Shown in pieces: positions 36,101 through 46,119 of a DNA stretch of 64,000 bases. Position 1 is the stretch's first letter; the number at the start of each line of letters is the position of its first letter. The position numbers were made by a program, and so were the translations under genes. The stretch is from assembly GCA_029553475.1 (NCBI GenBank), contig JAKPKV010000114.1, forward strand, positions 248,001-312,000, given 5' to 3'. The notes under the pieces are model-generated. The model saw nothing but the letters and a program-made list of their open reading frames with translations. It ran no database searches and was not told where the DNA came from. Source of the stretch: Armatimonadota bacterium. GTDB taxonomy: Bacteria > Armatimonadota > Hebobacteria > CAIYQO01.

Positions 36101-36264
36101 TCGGCCACCGCCGCAACTCCCACGGCCCCTTCCACCTCACCGAAAAATGGCCCACCTGGACCGGCCCCGACTCGTACCAGCCCGGCCCCGCCCGGTGGCA
36201 GGACGACTACCAGCTCGTCCCCTGCGGCCTGATGGCGCCGCCGGAGCTGGTGGTGAAGACGTAA
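33121..36264 (+). CDS. GH106-like glycoside hydrolase
   Basis: A 1047-aa protein. The N-terminal half reads like the GH106 alpha-L-rhamnosidase family: YRGKPFWAWNGKLEPDEL, GGFFMHSRVGLDTAYL, AWLYDEDRWPSG, FTDEPNHGHKLG (acidic residue) and YGCTGWDFPFAG. The C-terminal part contains beta-sandwich modules (LYLALEMPHTFRVTVNG). No signal peptide is visible, so it may act in the cytoplasm on imported oligosaccharides. GGAGG stands eight bases upstream of the ATG. Pectin- or rhamnose-containing sugars are likely, given the neighbouring beta-helix gene; exact substrate unknown. Confidence 0.75.
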   Translation: MSLSVLREFAAPGAAYRGKPFWAWNGKLEPDELRRQIRAMHRAGLGGFFMHSRVGLDTAYLSDDWFACVDACLDEAKQLGMEAWLYDEDRWPSGAAGGLVTKNPQYRARELMMDLLPSPKELTWDDDTLAAFTATVAGSQARDVAPIARGTAPNTLGAGQVILRFRVQVQGCSSWYNGYTYLDTLSHEAVRAFITATHDVYRQRAGKEFGRAVPGIFTDEPNHGHKLGADNNTFDSRGLPWTATLLTAFTQRYGYDLLPHLVELVYDVDGQAVTPARYHYHDCVTHLFVDAFSRQIGAWCEEHNLLFTGHVLEEDSLVRQTNVVGSAMRFYEYMQAPGMDLLTEHWRIFNTAKQVSSAARQFGRRWRLTETYGCTGWDFPFAGHKALGDWQVALGINLRCQHLSWYTMQGEAKRDYPAAIFYQSPWWELYPVVEDYFARLHAVLTRGTEVRDLLVIHPVESAWLRCKSGWMQDAETYTLDGQFFALCDTLLAGHVDYDFGDEELLARHARVRATNGGAELVVGAATYRAVLVPPQLTMRATTLALLEQFAAAGGTVVFAGEPAAYVDACASPAVAAFAAGCPRAPHEGPELVRAVEGACRRLSITDDAGQEIGAALYLLREDREAYYLFVCNTGEAFCGNGRDVMDQQLVRDRTLAFPQVVIRGLGDAAGAPLLLDPERGTVARADATKTEAGWDIRTSLPALGSRLFVLPKRAVDMADIPDPEQAAEVRTEKIGAQRWPIRLSESNVLVLDRARLRVGEGEWRAADEILRVDRAVRGELGVEARGGSMVQPWARPKAENPPALPIALSYTFTADALPGGPLYLALEMPHTFRVTVNGVPVDPDAECGWWTDRSLRLLPLDPALVRPGANEIVLACDYTPAHPGLEIVYLLGQFGAEARGAEAAMVALPETLALGDWTAQGLAFYAGAVAYETTITPDLNAGERLFVRVPAYRGVAVRVLVDGRPAGVIAWEPNEVEITSLVGDGPAALQIEVIGHRRNSHGPFHLTEKWPTWTGPDSYQPGPARWQDDYQLVPCGLMAPPELVVKT

Positions 36265-36277
36265 CGCCGAGACCGCT

Positions 36278-36335
36278 GCCGTAGGGAACGCCCGCCGCCT
36301 GCCCCGGTACCGCCGCGGGTGGCGTTCCCTACGGC
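36278..36335. terminator. hairpin after the GH106-like gene
   Basis: Perfect 15-bp arms GCCGTAGGGAACGCC (36278-36292) and its complement (36321-36335) around a 28-base GC-rich loop. It begins 13 bases after the stop codon. There is no U-tract, so it may be a REP or processing element rather than a classic terminator. Confidence 0.5.
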
Positions 36336-36968
36336 TAACGCGCTTCGCGAGGATACGCGCCGGTCCAGCACGGCGCACTCCGCCCGTACCGGAGGGATGT
36401 CCGAATAGAGCACGCCGATGATGCGCTGTGGCACATGGCGCTGGCTTTGCCCGGCATCCTGTCCGTCGGCCCGCTCCGGGGAGTCCACGCCGGTGGACTT
36501 CGTGGCTCCAGCCCCGGATTTCAATCCGGGGGACGCTGGGGCCGCGGAGTTGTACTCCGCACGATGGCGCTATCCGTCCTATCAGACAGATCAGAAATCT
36601 GTGCGGATTGAAAATCCGCGGCCCCAGTAGTGTGCTCCCTGGCCTGACTGAGGCACAGACACGGCGATGCTTCGGGCGGGCGATCCCGATGCAATCGGGA
36701 CGGCTCCGGGAGGAAATGATCGTATGTCGTATGTGTCGTAGGTCGTCACGCTATACCGTGCGGTGGTATCCGTGCCCTCCACGACACGGGTGTGGGGGGA
36801 ATAACAACCAGGGATGCCTGTCGGCACCACGCGCCGCAGAGGGCGCGGACTACAGAGCAAGGTGCAACGTGACGACCCACGACAATTAACAATTGACAAT
36901 TGTCAATTGCCGCTCCAGGGAACGCCGGTCCCGCGCGGGGCACCCGCGAGAGGGGCGGCGCCCCGTGC
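36336..36968. repeat. repeat-rich intergenic region
   Basis: About 630 bases with no gene. It contains stacked small palindromes: CCCCGGATTTCAATCCGGGG (36512-36531), GCGGAGTTGTACTCCGC (36543-36559), outer arms CTGGGGCCGCGGA (36536-36548) and complement (36615-36627), the CACCACGCGCCGC element (36825-36853) that reappears at 61773-61923, and a 20-bp palindrome CAATTGACAATTGTCAATTG (36890-36909). These are typical dispersed REP-like sequences of the host. Confidence 0.7.
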
Positions 36969-39900
36969 TCACGGCGCCATGTCCCCCACCCGCACCGTCC
37001 CCGTGCCCTTGTCCACCACCGGCGTCGCCACGTCTTTCAGCGTGTTGGGGCCGATGACGGTGTGCCAGGCGTAGGATTCGTGAATGTGGATGCCTTCGGG
37101 GACGCCGGCGATGGTGTTGCCGAAGATGAGGGCTTCCTTCCACTGCACGGGGGTGGTCGGATGGCTCCAGCAGGGGTAGAGGCTGATGGCGCCCTTGCCG
37201 TTGTAGTCGCAATCGGTGATGGTGTTGCCGGTGATGACGGTGCCGTAGCCGAGGACGTGCGAGGGCTTGCGCTCTTCCGCGCCGTACCAGAGGAAGATGC
37301 CGCCGTAGGCGCCCGGCCCGGCGGTGCGGCCCTCCAGCCGGTTGCCGCGCACCTCGGTGAAATAATTCGCGGTGAAGGCGGTGGACTTGCCGCAGGTGAA
37401 GAGCATGATGCCCTCGGCGTTGTACTGCCGGTTGCTGTCCACCACGCAGTCGCTGGAGCTGCCGTAGGGGGTGATGACCCCGGCCTTGGCGTTCTTGTTG
37501 CCGTTCCGGCGCTCGTCCACCGTGTTGTCCACGGTGTAGACCTGCCAGTAGAGGTTCGTCACCGCCAGGATGCTGGTGCCGTCGGGGAGCACGTCCCACG
37601 GCACGTCGAGCTGCAGCCGGTTGGCGCCGCCGGCGGTGGCGGAGACGATGCGCCGGCTCTGGCCTAGCCCTTTGCCGTCCACCACGCGCACCCAGGCGCC
37701 GGCGACCGCCGCCGCGTCCGTCCAACCGGCGGGCAGCACGATGGTGTCCGGGGTGGCGGCGAGACTCGGCCCGAGATAGCGCAGCCGATCGCCGTTGGCG
37801 TCGTAGGCGAAGGCTTCGCCGTTGCCGGAGGCTTTGTCGCCGTCGTGCGAGGTGCGGTTGTTGTAGACCAGGTTCTGCTCCACCGAGCCGCCCAGGTTCC
37901 AAAAAAAGCCGTTGCGCCAGCCGCCGTTGACGGTGCCTTCGGCGATATTCTCGCTCACCTCCACCTGCCGCGCGCCGGTGAGCTCGGCGGGGTACGTCCA
38001 CGCCGCCGGGGAGGGGAGGAAGATATTGCGGCGGATGACTACCCCGGAGACGTTGCCGAGCAGCACCCCCTGCTGCCGCGCCTGGAAGACATTTTCATAG
38101 AGCGTCAGGTGGCGGGCGGGGGGCGCCCACACCAGCCGCACGCATTGCGTGGCGTTGAGAATGCGGCAGTGGGTGATGGTGAGGTAATCCGCCGCCGGCG
38201 ACTCCGGGTTGCCGATCTCGCCCAGCGAGATGCCGATGCTGGTGGTGTGCTTCGACGCGTCGCGCGCCTCGCCCAGCGGGTCGAGAATCTCCAGGTCGCG
38301 GATGATCTGGTAGCCGCAGGCGCTGATGAGCCCTTTCGTATTGTCGCTGCCCCAGCCGTCGTGGACGAAGGCGTCGGGATACTGGAAGGTGATGCGCGTC
38401 TGATCCAGCCCGGCGCCCGCCAGGCTCACCCCGCGGGTGAGGACGAACGGCGCGCTGATGAAGTTGCCGGGGGGCAGATACACTTCGCCGTTGCCGGCGG
38501 CGGCGGCGGCGATGATCGCCTGCTGGATGCCGCCGGTGTCGTCCGTCTCGTCGTTCGGCGTCGCGCCGTACTGCGTCACGTCGAAGCGCTGCAGCGGCGG
38601 CAGCGGCGGGAAGATCGTCAGCGTGCGGCCTTCCAGCAGCACCCAGTTCGTCCCATCGCGGCATACCTCCACGGTGTAGACGCCCTGTTTGGCGTCGGCG
38701 GGCAGCGTCACCCGCGCCCGATAGGTTTCAATGGCCGTGTCGGCGCGGCCGTCGTTGGCGGCGGGCAGCGTATAGGTGGCCGGCCCGCGCAGGCGCACCT
38801 GCGTGGTGCCGGCGTCGGCGGGCAGCGGGTCCAGGTTGCGCCCCACCACGGAGACGGCGTTGCCGGCAAAGGCGAAGGACGGCGAAATCCACGCCGGCCG
38901 CGGCGCGTTCACCAGCGCGGGGGCGCTCCAGCCGCGCTCCGGCGCGCCGACCCAGAGCGCGTAGGCCTCGCCGTTCTTCCAGGCGGGCGGCGCCTGCGCC
39001 ACCAGCGAGAACGGCGCGCCTTTCGCGCTGACGAGGGCGAAGCGCCCGTGCTCCGCCGTCGTTTCCGACTGCGCGGCGGCGGGCGGGGCGGCGGGCACGG
39101 CGGCGAGATCGGGCACGCGCTGGTAGACCACCTGCAGCGCCTCCGACAGCGCCGACCCGCAGCATTGCACCAGGTCGCCGGCATCCACCCGCGACGGGCT
39201 CTGGTACAGCGGCGTGCGGAAAAGCCCGACGGCCCCCGGCTCCACGGCGACGCTGTACCAGCGCGCCACCAGCGTGCCGTCCGGCAGGCGCGGATCGTTG
39301 CCCAGGAAGAGGCGGTCGGCGAAGAAGCCCGCGCGCACTGGCCCGGACGCGGTGGAGACGCCTACCTCGCCGCCGTCCGCCGCGATCACCCGCACCGTCA
39401 GCGCGCACGTGCCGTCCGCGGCGGGCGCGTAGCGCGCCTGCAGCCCGTACAGCGTGCGCGGCTTCAGCGGCACCGGCTTGCCGGCGATCTCCAGCTTCGG
39501 CTGGCCGGGGGCGATGACCGCGCGCAGCGACGCCCCCGCGGGCGTGCCGTCCAACGCGACCGCCAATCCCCGGCAGCGGGTGTTGTCGTGCAGCAGGAAA
39601 GACCCCAGGCCGTAGACCAGGGTGGCGCGCTTCGCCGCGCCGAAGGCGGCGTCATGCAGCGTGAAATAGCCGGAGAAGGTCACCGCGTCGCGCTCGGTGA
39701 GCGCCGGCACGTCGTAGACGCGGCAGTATTCATCCACGCCCCCCGCGCCGCCCTTCGTCGTCACCTCCAGAAAACCGTCCGACTTCCAGGTGAAGCTGCC
39801 CCCGCCCTTGCCCCCGCGCTGCCACTCCGCGCCCGGCTTCGCCCAGAACTGCTGGCTGAACCCCGCGCCCGCCGCCGCGCGGCCATACAGCCACGCCCGG

Positions 39901-40481
39901 AAACCGGGCTGCGCGGTGTCGGGATGCTGCCGGAGATAGGCCATGTAGGCGGCGCGCGCCGTCACCGCCTCGAACTCGCGCGCCTTCTTCGCCACCTCGT
40001 CGGCCGCCAGCGCCGGGTAGGTCAGCGCGAAGGTCTCGTGCAGCAGCGTGGCGCGCAGGTCGGCGCCGCCGTTGAGAATGACCACCGGCGCGTCGGGGAG
40101 GGTGAGGTTGAGGGCGTAGATGGCAAGGTTGTGCGCGCGCTCCACCGCGCGGATGCCGTCCAGCAATGCCGGCGGGCCGTGCAGCACGCGCAGGGTGCGC
40201 GCGGTCTCCGCCGCCTCCGTCGCCCCGCCGCGCGCCAACGCCTCCGCCAGCGCCAGCCGCGCGCCGGTGAACGCCGGCAGCTCCCCCCGCGCCGCCAGCG
40301 CCAGGATCGCCGCCTTGCGCCGCTGCAGGTGCGCCGCCAGCGCCCGCATCTCGTCGGCCGCCAGCGCCCGCGACGCGTACGCCGGGTCGGCGGCGGTGCA
40401 CCCCACCTGCGCCCGCGCCCCGGGGAGCGCCCCCAGCAGCAACGCGCAGAGAAGCCATAGAGCGGAAGCGGAATATTTCAC
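36969..40481 (-). CDS. secreted right-handed beta-helix (pectate-lyase-like) protein
   Basis: A 1170-aa exported protein starting at GTG 40481. A signal peptide (LWLLCALLLGALPGARA, cleavage near residue 25) is followed by a helical region, a beta-sandwich part and an IPT/Ig-like segment. From about residue 630 a pectate-lyase-3/GH55-like beta-helix starts (FDVTQYGATPNDETDDTGGIQ), with NGEVYLPPGNFISAPF and many repeated N-x-I/V-x-x-N turns (GVVIRRNIF, ISLYPC). It probably binds or cleaves plant-type polysaccharide outside the cell. Catalytic residues cannot be named with confidence. The promoter is directly upstream, with a leaderless start. Confidence 0.7.
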   Translation of the reverse strand: MKYSASALWLLCALLLGALPGARAQVGCTAADPAYASRALAADEMRALAAHLQRRKAAILALAARGELPAFTGARLALAEALARGGATEAAETARTLRVLHGPPALLDGIRAVERAHNLAIYALNLTLPDAPVVILNGGADLRATLLHETFALTYPALAADEVAKKAREFEAVTARAAYMAYLRQHPDTAQPGFRAWLYGRAAAGAGFSQQFWAKPGAEWQRGGKGGGSFTWKSDGFLEVTTKGGAGGVDEYCRVYDVPALTERDAVTFSGYFTLHDAAFGAAKRATLVYGLGSFLLHDNTRCRGLAVALDGTPAGASLRAVIAPGQPKLEIAGKPVPLKPRTLYGLQARYAPAADGTCALTVRVIAADGGEVGVSTASGPVRAGFFADRLFLGNDPRLPDGTLVARWYSVAVEPGAVGLFRTPLYQSPSRVDAGDLVQCCGSALSEALQVVYQRVPDLAAVPAAPPAAAQSETTAEHGRFALVSAKGAPFSLVAQAPPAWKNGEAYALWVGAPERGWSAPALVNAPRPAWISPSFAFAGNAVSVVGRNLDPLPADAGTTQVRLRGPATYTLPAANDGRADTAIETYRARVTLPADAKQGVYTVEVCRDGTNWVLLEGRTLTIFPPLPPLQRFDVTQYGATPNDETDDTGGIQQAIIAAAAAGNGEVYLPPGNFISAPFVLTRGVSLAGAGLDQTRITFQYPDAFVHDGWGSDNTKGLISACGYQIIRDLEILDPLGEARDASKHTTSIGISLGEIGNPESPAADYLTITHCRILNATQCVRLVWAPPARHLTLYENVFQARQQGVLLGNVSGVVIRRNIFLPSPAAWTYPAELTGARQVEVSENIAEGTVNGGWRNGFFWNLGGSVEQNLVYNNRTSHDGDKASGNGEAFAYDANGDRLRYLGPSLAATPDTIVLPAGWTDAAAVAGAWVRVVDGKGLGQSRRIVSATAGGANRLQLDVPWDVLPDGTSILAVTNLYWQVYTVDNTVDERRNGNKNAKAGVITPYGSSSDCVVDSNRQYNAEGIMLFTCGKSTAFTANYFTEVRGNRLEGRTAGPGAYGGIFLWYGAEERKPSHVLGYGTVITGNTITDCDYNGKGAISLYPCWSHPTTPVQWKEALIFGNTIAGVPEGIHIHESYAWHTVIGPNTLKDVATPVVDKGTGTVRVGDMAP

Positions 40482-40516
40482 CTACTTATCATACCTGCGG
40501 AACGGCAGACGGGCAA
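40482..40516 (-). promoter_or_regulatory. promoter of the beta-helix gene, leaderless start
   Basis: On the minus strand TTGCCC (40516-40511) and TATGAT (40493-40488) are 17 bases apart, and GTG 40481 begins seven bases after the TATGAT. There is no ribosome-binding site. The geometry equals that of priA and murF. Confidence 0.55.
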
Positions 40517-41138
40517 CCATGCGTCGGCAGAATCCGGCGACGCATGGCATGGACACCCCTCGCCCGTCGTGCGCGACCGACGAGAACGTCTTCCCTCACG
40601 ACACAGCTATCAGCACATCAACCCTTGCATTCACGGTTCAGGCAGCCGCCATCGGGGACTGTCCCCCCGCCCGTATCTGTACAACAGAACGCGGAGCGCC
40701 GTCGCCTTTGCCTCCGGTAACACCAGAACCCGTTCGTAGTCAGGCACGCAGCGGCGCGGCTTGTCCCCCGTAGCTTTAGCGAAGGGGGAAGTGCCGTCAA
40801 ATGGGGACTGTCCCCCTGAACGTCGTGATCAGATGATCCACAGGCCGTTCACCGGGACTGTCCCCATGGTGCCCTGAAACGCTGAAACCGTGCCACCGGC
40901 GTCTCCCCTGCACCGGGGCAGGCGGGGGTGCGTTGCGGAAGGGAGCACGGGGTACGAATACGAGCACGAGTTCGGGGGGGAAGGAGTCGGGCGTCGGGTG
41001 GTGAATGGTATACGAAAATGGCGTGTTGCGCCCGGGAGCGGCGCCGGCAGGGAGGCCGCCCGGATGCCTGGAAGCCGTGTTCACGGCTTCCCGCTGGGAT
41101 TAGGCGGCGTTTGCCGCGGGTATAGGATGGTCACGACC
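40517..41138. other. repeat-bearing intergenic region
   Basis: A 620-base gap between divergent genes. It holds three GGGACTGTCCCC motifs (about 40654, 40803, 40854), repeat B copy 2, and a tacgaatacgagcacgag run near 40955. The part next to the LptD-like gene contains TATAGG (41121-41126), a possible weak -10. No coding evidence. Confidence 0.5.
40721..40815 (+). repeat. dispersed repeat B, copy 2
   Basis: Near-identical to 32233-32324: CACCAGAACCCGTTCGT, GGCTTGTCCCCCGTAGC, TTTAGCGAAGGGGGAAGTGC and GGGGACTGTCCCC in the same order and orientation. A GCGG insertion and a few changes distinguish the copies. Confidence 0.75.
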
Positions 41139-43181
41139 ATGCGTGTTCCGCACCGTTTACCGCTGCTCCCCTGCTGGCTGCTGGCCCTGCTCCTGGGCTG
41201 CGCCGCGCCGGCGCTGGCCGAGACGTATGGCATTGACATCTCCGCCAGCCCACAGCGCGTGGTGTACGAGCCGGGGGTGAAGATCACCATCACCGTGACC
41301 GTGCGCGACCGGACGGGCGTGCCGGTGCCGGACGGCCTGCCCGTCTATTTTCACACCACACTGGGCGCGATTCCCACGGTGGCCTATACCTCGCGCGGGC
41401 AGGTCGTGGTGCTGCTGGAGAATTCCACCGGATCGGGCACCGCGATTCTCAGCGCCACGGTGGGCGACAGCCAGCGGCGCCTGAACATTGACTTCGTGGG
41501 GCAGGCCGGTGCTGAAGCCCCAACAGGGACGCCGCTGGCGCGGGTGAGCTATACGCTGAAGGCGAGCACCGTCTACTACAGCGTGGATACGCGCCGCTTT
41601 GACCTGCGCGATGCCGCCCGTTTCACCGCGCCGGCGTTCTCGCTCGCCGCCAACGCCCTGCAATACGATATCGCCAACGGCATCGTCACCGCGCAGGGCG
41701 GCATTACCCTCACCGCCGACGGGCGCGCGCTGACCGGCGAGAAGCTGCACCTGGACCTCTCCCGGCGACGCGGCGCCCTCATCCAGGTGGAGCCGAGCAT
41801 CGCCTACCTGACGTTCACGATGCCGGAGTTGAAGCCGGCCGAGGCCGACGTGGAAGACCCCGGCATCTTCACGCCGCTGGACCCGCTGCCCACGAAGACG
41901 TGGATTATCTGCCAGCGCGCCACCGTCTTCCCCGACGAGCAGATCCAGTTCCGCCGCCCGCAGTTTTACGTGAACGATTTCAATCACCGCCTGTACGCGC
42001 TGCCGTATCACGTGCTCGACCTGCGCTCCACCGACGCCGGCATGCTCTTCAACAGCCGCCTCACCCTCACCTCGGACGCCGGGCTCAACGTGGATTTCCC
42101 CGTCTACTACGCGGCGACCGCGTCCCACATCGGCTCGCTGCACCTGCGGCACGTGACGAAAGGCTCCGAGTTCTACCGCGGCACCTCCGGCCTGCAGCTC
42201 AGCCTGGAAGAGGAATACCTGCTGGGCATGAACGCGGACGGCGCGCTCTATCTGGACGACCTCACCCGCGAGACGCGCAGCGCGTCCTGGGTGCACAGCC
42301 ACGACTTCGGCCCCACGCGGGTGAACCTGAACGCCGCGTATGACCGCTACAACCCGGAGACGCCTTACACCACGCGCGCGGGGGTGGGCATCTCCCGCGA
42401 TGTCGGGCGGACGAACCTCCGCCTCACCGCGAACTGGAGCCACTTCCAGGGGCATCAAAACACCTACGGGGAGCTGGGCGCCTACCTGCCGTCCCTGAAG
42501 ATCGGCCGCACCGGCGCCAGCCTGAATGTCAGCCCGTTTCTCGGCTTCCGGCAGTCGGTGGAGGCCGCCACCGATACCCAGCCCGCGGAGACCACCAGCA
42601 ATTTTTACCAGGGCGTGAGCACCGGCGTGGGCCTGCCGTCCTTCCGCGTGCTCGGCGGCACCATCAGCACCAGCCTCGGCCACGAGATCACCCATGAGCA
42701 GGGCGGCCTCATCACCCATTACTTCGACGCCAGCACCGGCTTCAGCCGGCAGCTCGGGCGCTTCTTCACCGCCTCACTGCGCTATTCCTACAGCCAGTCG
42801 CTCACCAGCGCCGACACCGTGACGGCCGACCCGAGCCAGCGCGTCGGCCTCGACCTCTACGGCGGGCGCGCGCGGGTGTGGAACTTCTCCGGCTACAGCT
42901 CCTATGACCTCAGCTCGGAAACCGTCTTCTCCTCCGGCAGCTTCACCTACTACCTGCCGTGGGACCGCCGCAACCAGACCCCGCGCTGGTTCCTGCGCGC
43001 CAATGCCAGCATCTCCTCCGGCACCCGCTCCTCGTCCGATCAGCTCTTCTCGCTGGGCCGCGACATCGGCGCCTATACGCTGGTGTTGCATTATTCGCCC
43101 ACCGGCAACATGGCCACGACAGGAATCGGCTCCGGCACGGGGAAAAACTGGTCACTGGAGCTGCAGCGGTCCGCGTGGTAG
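41139..43181 (+). CDS. LptD/OstA-like outer-membrane barrel protein with Ig-like front domain
   Basis: A 680-aa protein. A signal sequence (LLPCWLLALLLGCAAPALA) contains a lipobox-like LLGC. Next is an Ig/invasin-like domain (ITVTVRDRTGVPVPDGLPVYFHTTLG), then an OstA/LptA jellyroll (FTAPAFSLAANALQYDIANG, VTAQGGITLTADGRALTGEKL), and a C-terminal barrel of alternating strands ending in the aromatic LQRSAW, the usual outer-membrane insertion signal. This fits lipopolysaccharide transport/assembly or another surface-glycolipid exporter and shows that the cell has an outer membrane. The invasin-like domain in front is unusual for LptD. I chose ATG 41139; an in-frame ATG is 12 bases upstream. Confidence 0.7.
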   Translation: MRVPHRLPLLPCWLLALLLGCAAPALAETYGIDISASPQRVVYEPGVKITITVTVRDRTGVPVPDGLPVYFHTTLGAIPTVAYTSRGQVVVLLENSTGSGTAILSATVGDSQRRLNIDFVGQAGAEAPTGTPLARVSYTLKASTVYYSVDTRRFDLRDAARFTAPAFSLAANALQYDIANGIVTAQGGITLTADGRALTGEKLHLDLSRRRGALIQVEPSIAYLTFTMPELKPAEADVEDPGIFTPLDPLPTKTWIICQRATVFPDEQIQFRRPQFYVNDFNHRLYALPYHVLDLRSTDAGMLFNSRLTLTSDAGLNVDFPVYYAATASHIGSLHLRHVTKGSEFYRGTSGLQLSLEEEYLLGMNADGALYLDDLTRETRSASWVHSHDFGPTRVNLNAAYDRYNPETPYTTRAGVGISRDVGRTNLRLTANWSHFQGHQNTYGELGAYLPSLKIGRTGASLNVSPFLGFRQSVEAATDTQPAETTSNFYQGVSTGVGLPSFRVLGGTISTSLGHEITHEQGGLITHYFDASTGFSRQLGRFFTASLRYSYSQSLTSADTVTADPSQRVGLDLYGGRARVWNFSGYSSYDLSSETVFSSGSFTYYLPWDRRNQTPRWFLRANASISSGTRSSSDQLFSLGRDIGAYTLVLHYSPTGNMATTGIGSGTGKNWSLELQRSAW

Positions 43182-43234
43182 ACGCGACGGCATGTGGGGG
43201 GCGTCCCCTGCCCCGCGCGGGAAGAGGTAGGCGC

Positions 43235-44188
43235 GTGACAGTTCGCCGAATGGGGCTGGAAGAGCGTGACCTGCGCCGGCGCGCGGCGGCGCTGGACCGC
43301 GCCCGCGACACGGCGCTGCGGCGCGCGCCGGCGCGGGACAACCTCGGCGGGGTCGCAGTGGTCTGGCACCGGCGCGGTGACGCGATCATCAGCGAGAAAC
43401 TCGCCATTCAGCCCGGCGTGGCGGACGATGTCCCCTCGCTGCTCACCGCGCTGAGCCGCGAGGTCGGCTGGCCGGGCGCGGCGCCGACGGACGGCACATA
43501 CCCGCCGGAGACGGCGGTGGCCGCCTGGGCGCGCGTCTGGCAGGTGTGCGACGCCGCAGACCTGCGCGTGCTGCTCCGGTGGGATGCCGACGGCGCCTTC
43601 CACGGCACGGCGGCGCTGTGGCCGCTGGAGGGAGAGCCGCGGCCGCTGCTCGATACCGCGGCGTTCAGCCGGCAGCTTGACGACGTCGCCCGCGCCCCGC
43701 GCGGCAGCGCCTCGCCCCACGGGCTGCTGCTGGCCGGCAACGCGGCGATGCGTGACGGCGACTACGCCCGTGCTCGCGACGCCTACGCCCGCGCGGCGGA
43801 CGCGCTGCCCGCCCATCTGGAAGCGCACCGCAACCTCGCCCTCGCCCGCGCGCGGCTGGGCGAGTGGGAGGCAGCCGCAGCGGCGATGCGCGCCGCGCTG
43901 GCGCTGGGCGGCGCCGATCCCGCCCTCGCGCACGAATACCTGGCGCTGGAGACCGACGCCGGGGTGGCCGCCGCCCAGCAGGGCGATCTGGAGCAGGCCG
44001 CCGCCCACTTCCTGCGCATCCTCGAGCGCTGGCCGGACGAGCCGACCGCCCTCGCCAACCTGGGCAACCTGCGCCTGCGCGAGGGGCGTCGCAACGAAGC
44101 CCGCGCCATCTTCCGCCGCTTCCTGACCCACCACCCCGACCACCCCGCCGCCGCGAAGGTCCGCCTGGCGCTGCGGGAGGTGGAGTGA
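43235..44188 (+). CDS. tetratricopeptide-repeat protein
   Basis: A 317-aa protein starting at GTG 43235 (GAGGTAGG six bases upstream). The N-terminal half is an unrecognised charged region with a WHRRGDAIISEKLAIQPG stretch; the C-terminal half has TPR units, e.g. GNAAMRDGDYARARDAYARA, HRNLALARARLGEWEAAAAA and LANLGNLRLREGRRNEARAI. It lies 53 bases after the barrel gene and could assist its assembly or act as a scaffold. A copy of repeat A begins directly after its stop codon. Confidence 0.7.
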   Translation: MTVRRMGLEERDLRRRAAALDRARDTALRRAPARDNLGGVAVVWHRRGDAIISEKLAIQPGVADDVPSLLTALSREVGWPGAAPTDGTYPPETAVAAWARVWQVCDAADLRVLLRWDADGAFHGTAALWPLEGEPRPLLDTAAFSRQLDDVARAPRGSASPHGLLLAGNAAMRDGDYARARDAYARAADALPAHLEAHRNLALARARLGEWEAAAAAMRAALALGGADPALAHEYLALETDAGVAAAQQGDLEQAAAHFLRILERWPDEPTALANLGNLRLREGRRNEARAIFRRFLTHHPDHPAAAKVRLALREVE

Positions 44189-44195
44189 GGGGGGA

Positions 44196-44340
44196 CAAGG
44201 TGAAGAGGTGACAAGGTGAGGGGGTGACGGGGTGACACAGGCCCGACGGGCCGGAAGATGCTAGCCACGGGTGGAGCGATAGCGGAACCCGTGGGTCGGG
44301 TCAGCAATGAGAAGGGAAGTCCTGAAAGGACGACAGCAGA
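44196..44340 (+). repeat. dispersed repeat A, copy 1
   Basis: About 145 bases: a tract of GGTGACAAGG-type units, a GGCCCGACGGGCC hairpin, GCTAGCCACGGGTGGAGCG with AGCGGAACCCGTGG, and GTCCTGAAAGGACGACAGCA. It starts eight bases after the TPR stop. Other copies are at 45956-46108 and 57304-57448, all downstream of genes in the same orientation. Confidence 0.85.
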
Positions 44341-44404
44341 GAACGCCGGTGCAGATAGGGCTTGATAGACGGGGATTTGCATGCGCACGCGTCTGCGCCG
44401 CGGC

Positions 44405-44434
44405 CTGACATTCCCTCCCCGCTTATGGTAGAAT
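44405..44434 (+). promoter_or_regulatory. gatA promoter
   Basis: CTGACA (44405-44410) and TAGAAT (44429-44434), 18 bases apart, fit the sigma-70 consensus well. Transcription would start near 44441 and give a leader of about 15 bases before ATG 44456, where only a weak TGCCTGG site exists. Confidence 0.6.
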
Positions 44435-44455
44435 GAGGCAGACCCTCTTGCCTGG

Positions 44456-45955
<1,500 letters not shown>

Positions 45956-45958
<3 letters not shown>

Positions 45959-46108
45959 GGATGAGGAAGTGACAGGGTGACAGGGGTGAAGCGGTGATAA
46001 AGGCCCGAAGGGCCGTAAGCCACTAGCCACGGGTGAAGCGACAGCGGAACCCGTGGAACAGGAGCCGTAATATTTCCGAGAGTCCTGAAGGGACGACAGC
46101 AGAGCAAG
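45956..46108 (+). repeat. dispersed repeat A, copy 2
   Basis: The same modules as copy 1: GTGACAGGGTGACAGGGG units, GGCCCGAAGGGCC hairpin, CTAGCCACGGGTG with GCGGAACCCGTGG, and AGTCCTGAAGGGACGACAGC. It begins at the gatA stop and its downstream end runs into the nucleotidyltransferase remnant. Confidence 0.85.
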
Positions 46109-46119
46109 AAGGTGACGAG

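Noticed and set aside
33253-36378. Open minus-strand frame of over 1000 codons opposite the GH106-like gene
   Set aside because: Low-complexity Arg/Val/His composition and no motif, while the + strand has clear family signatures.
37845-40460. 871-codon + frame opposite the beta-helix gene
   Set aside because: No recognisable domain; the minus strand has a signal peptide and a beta-helix fold.
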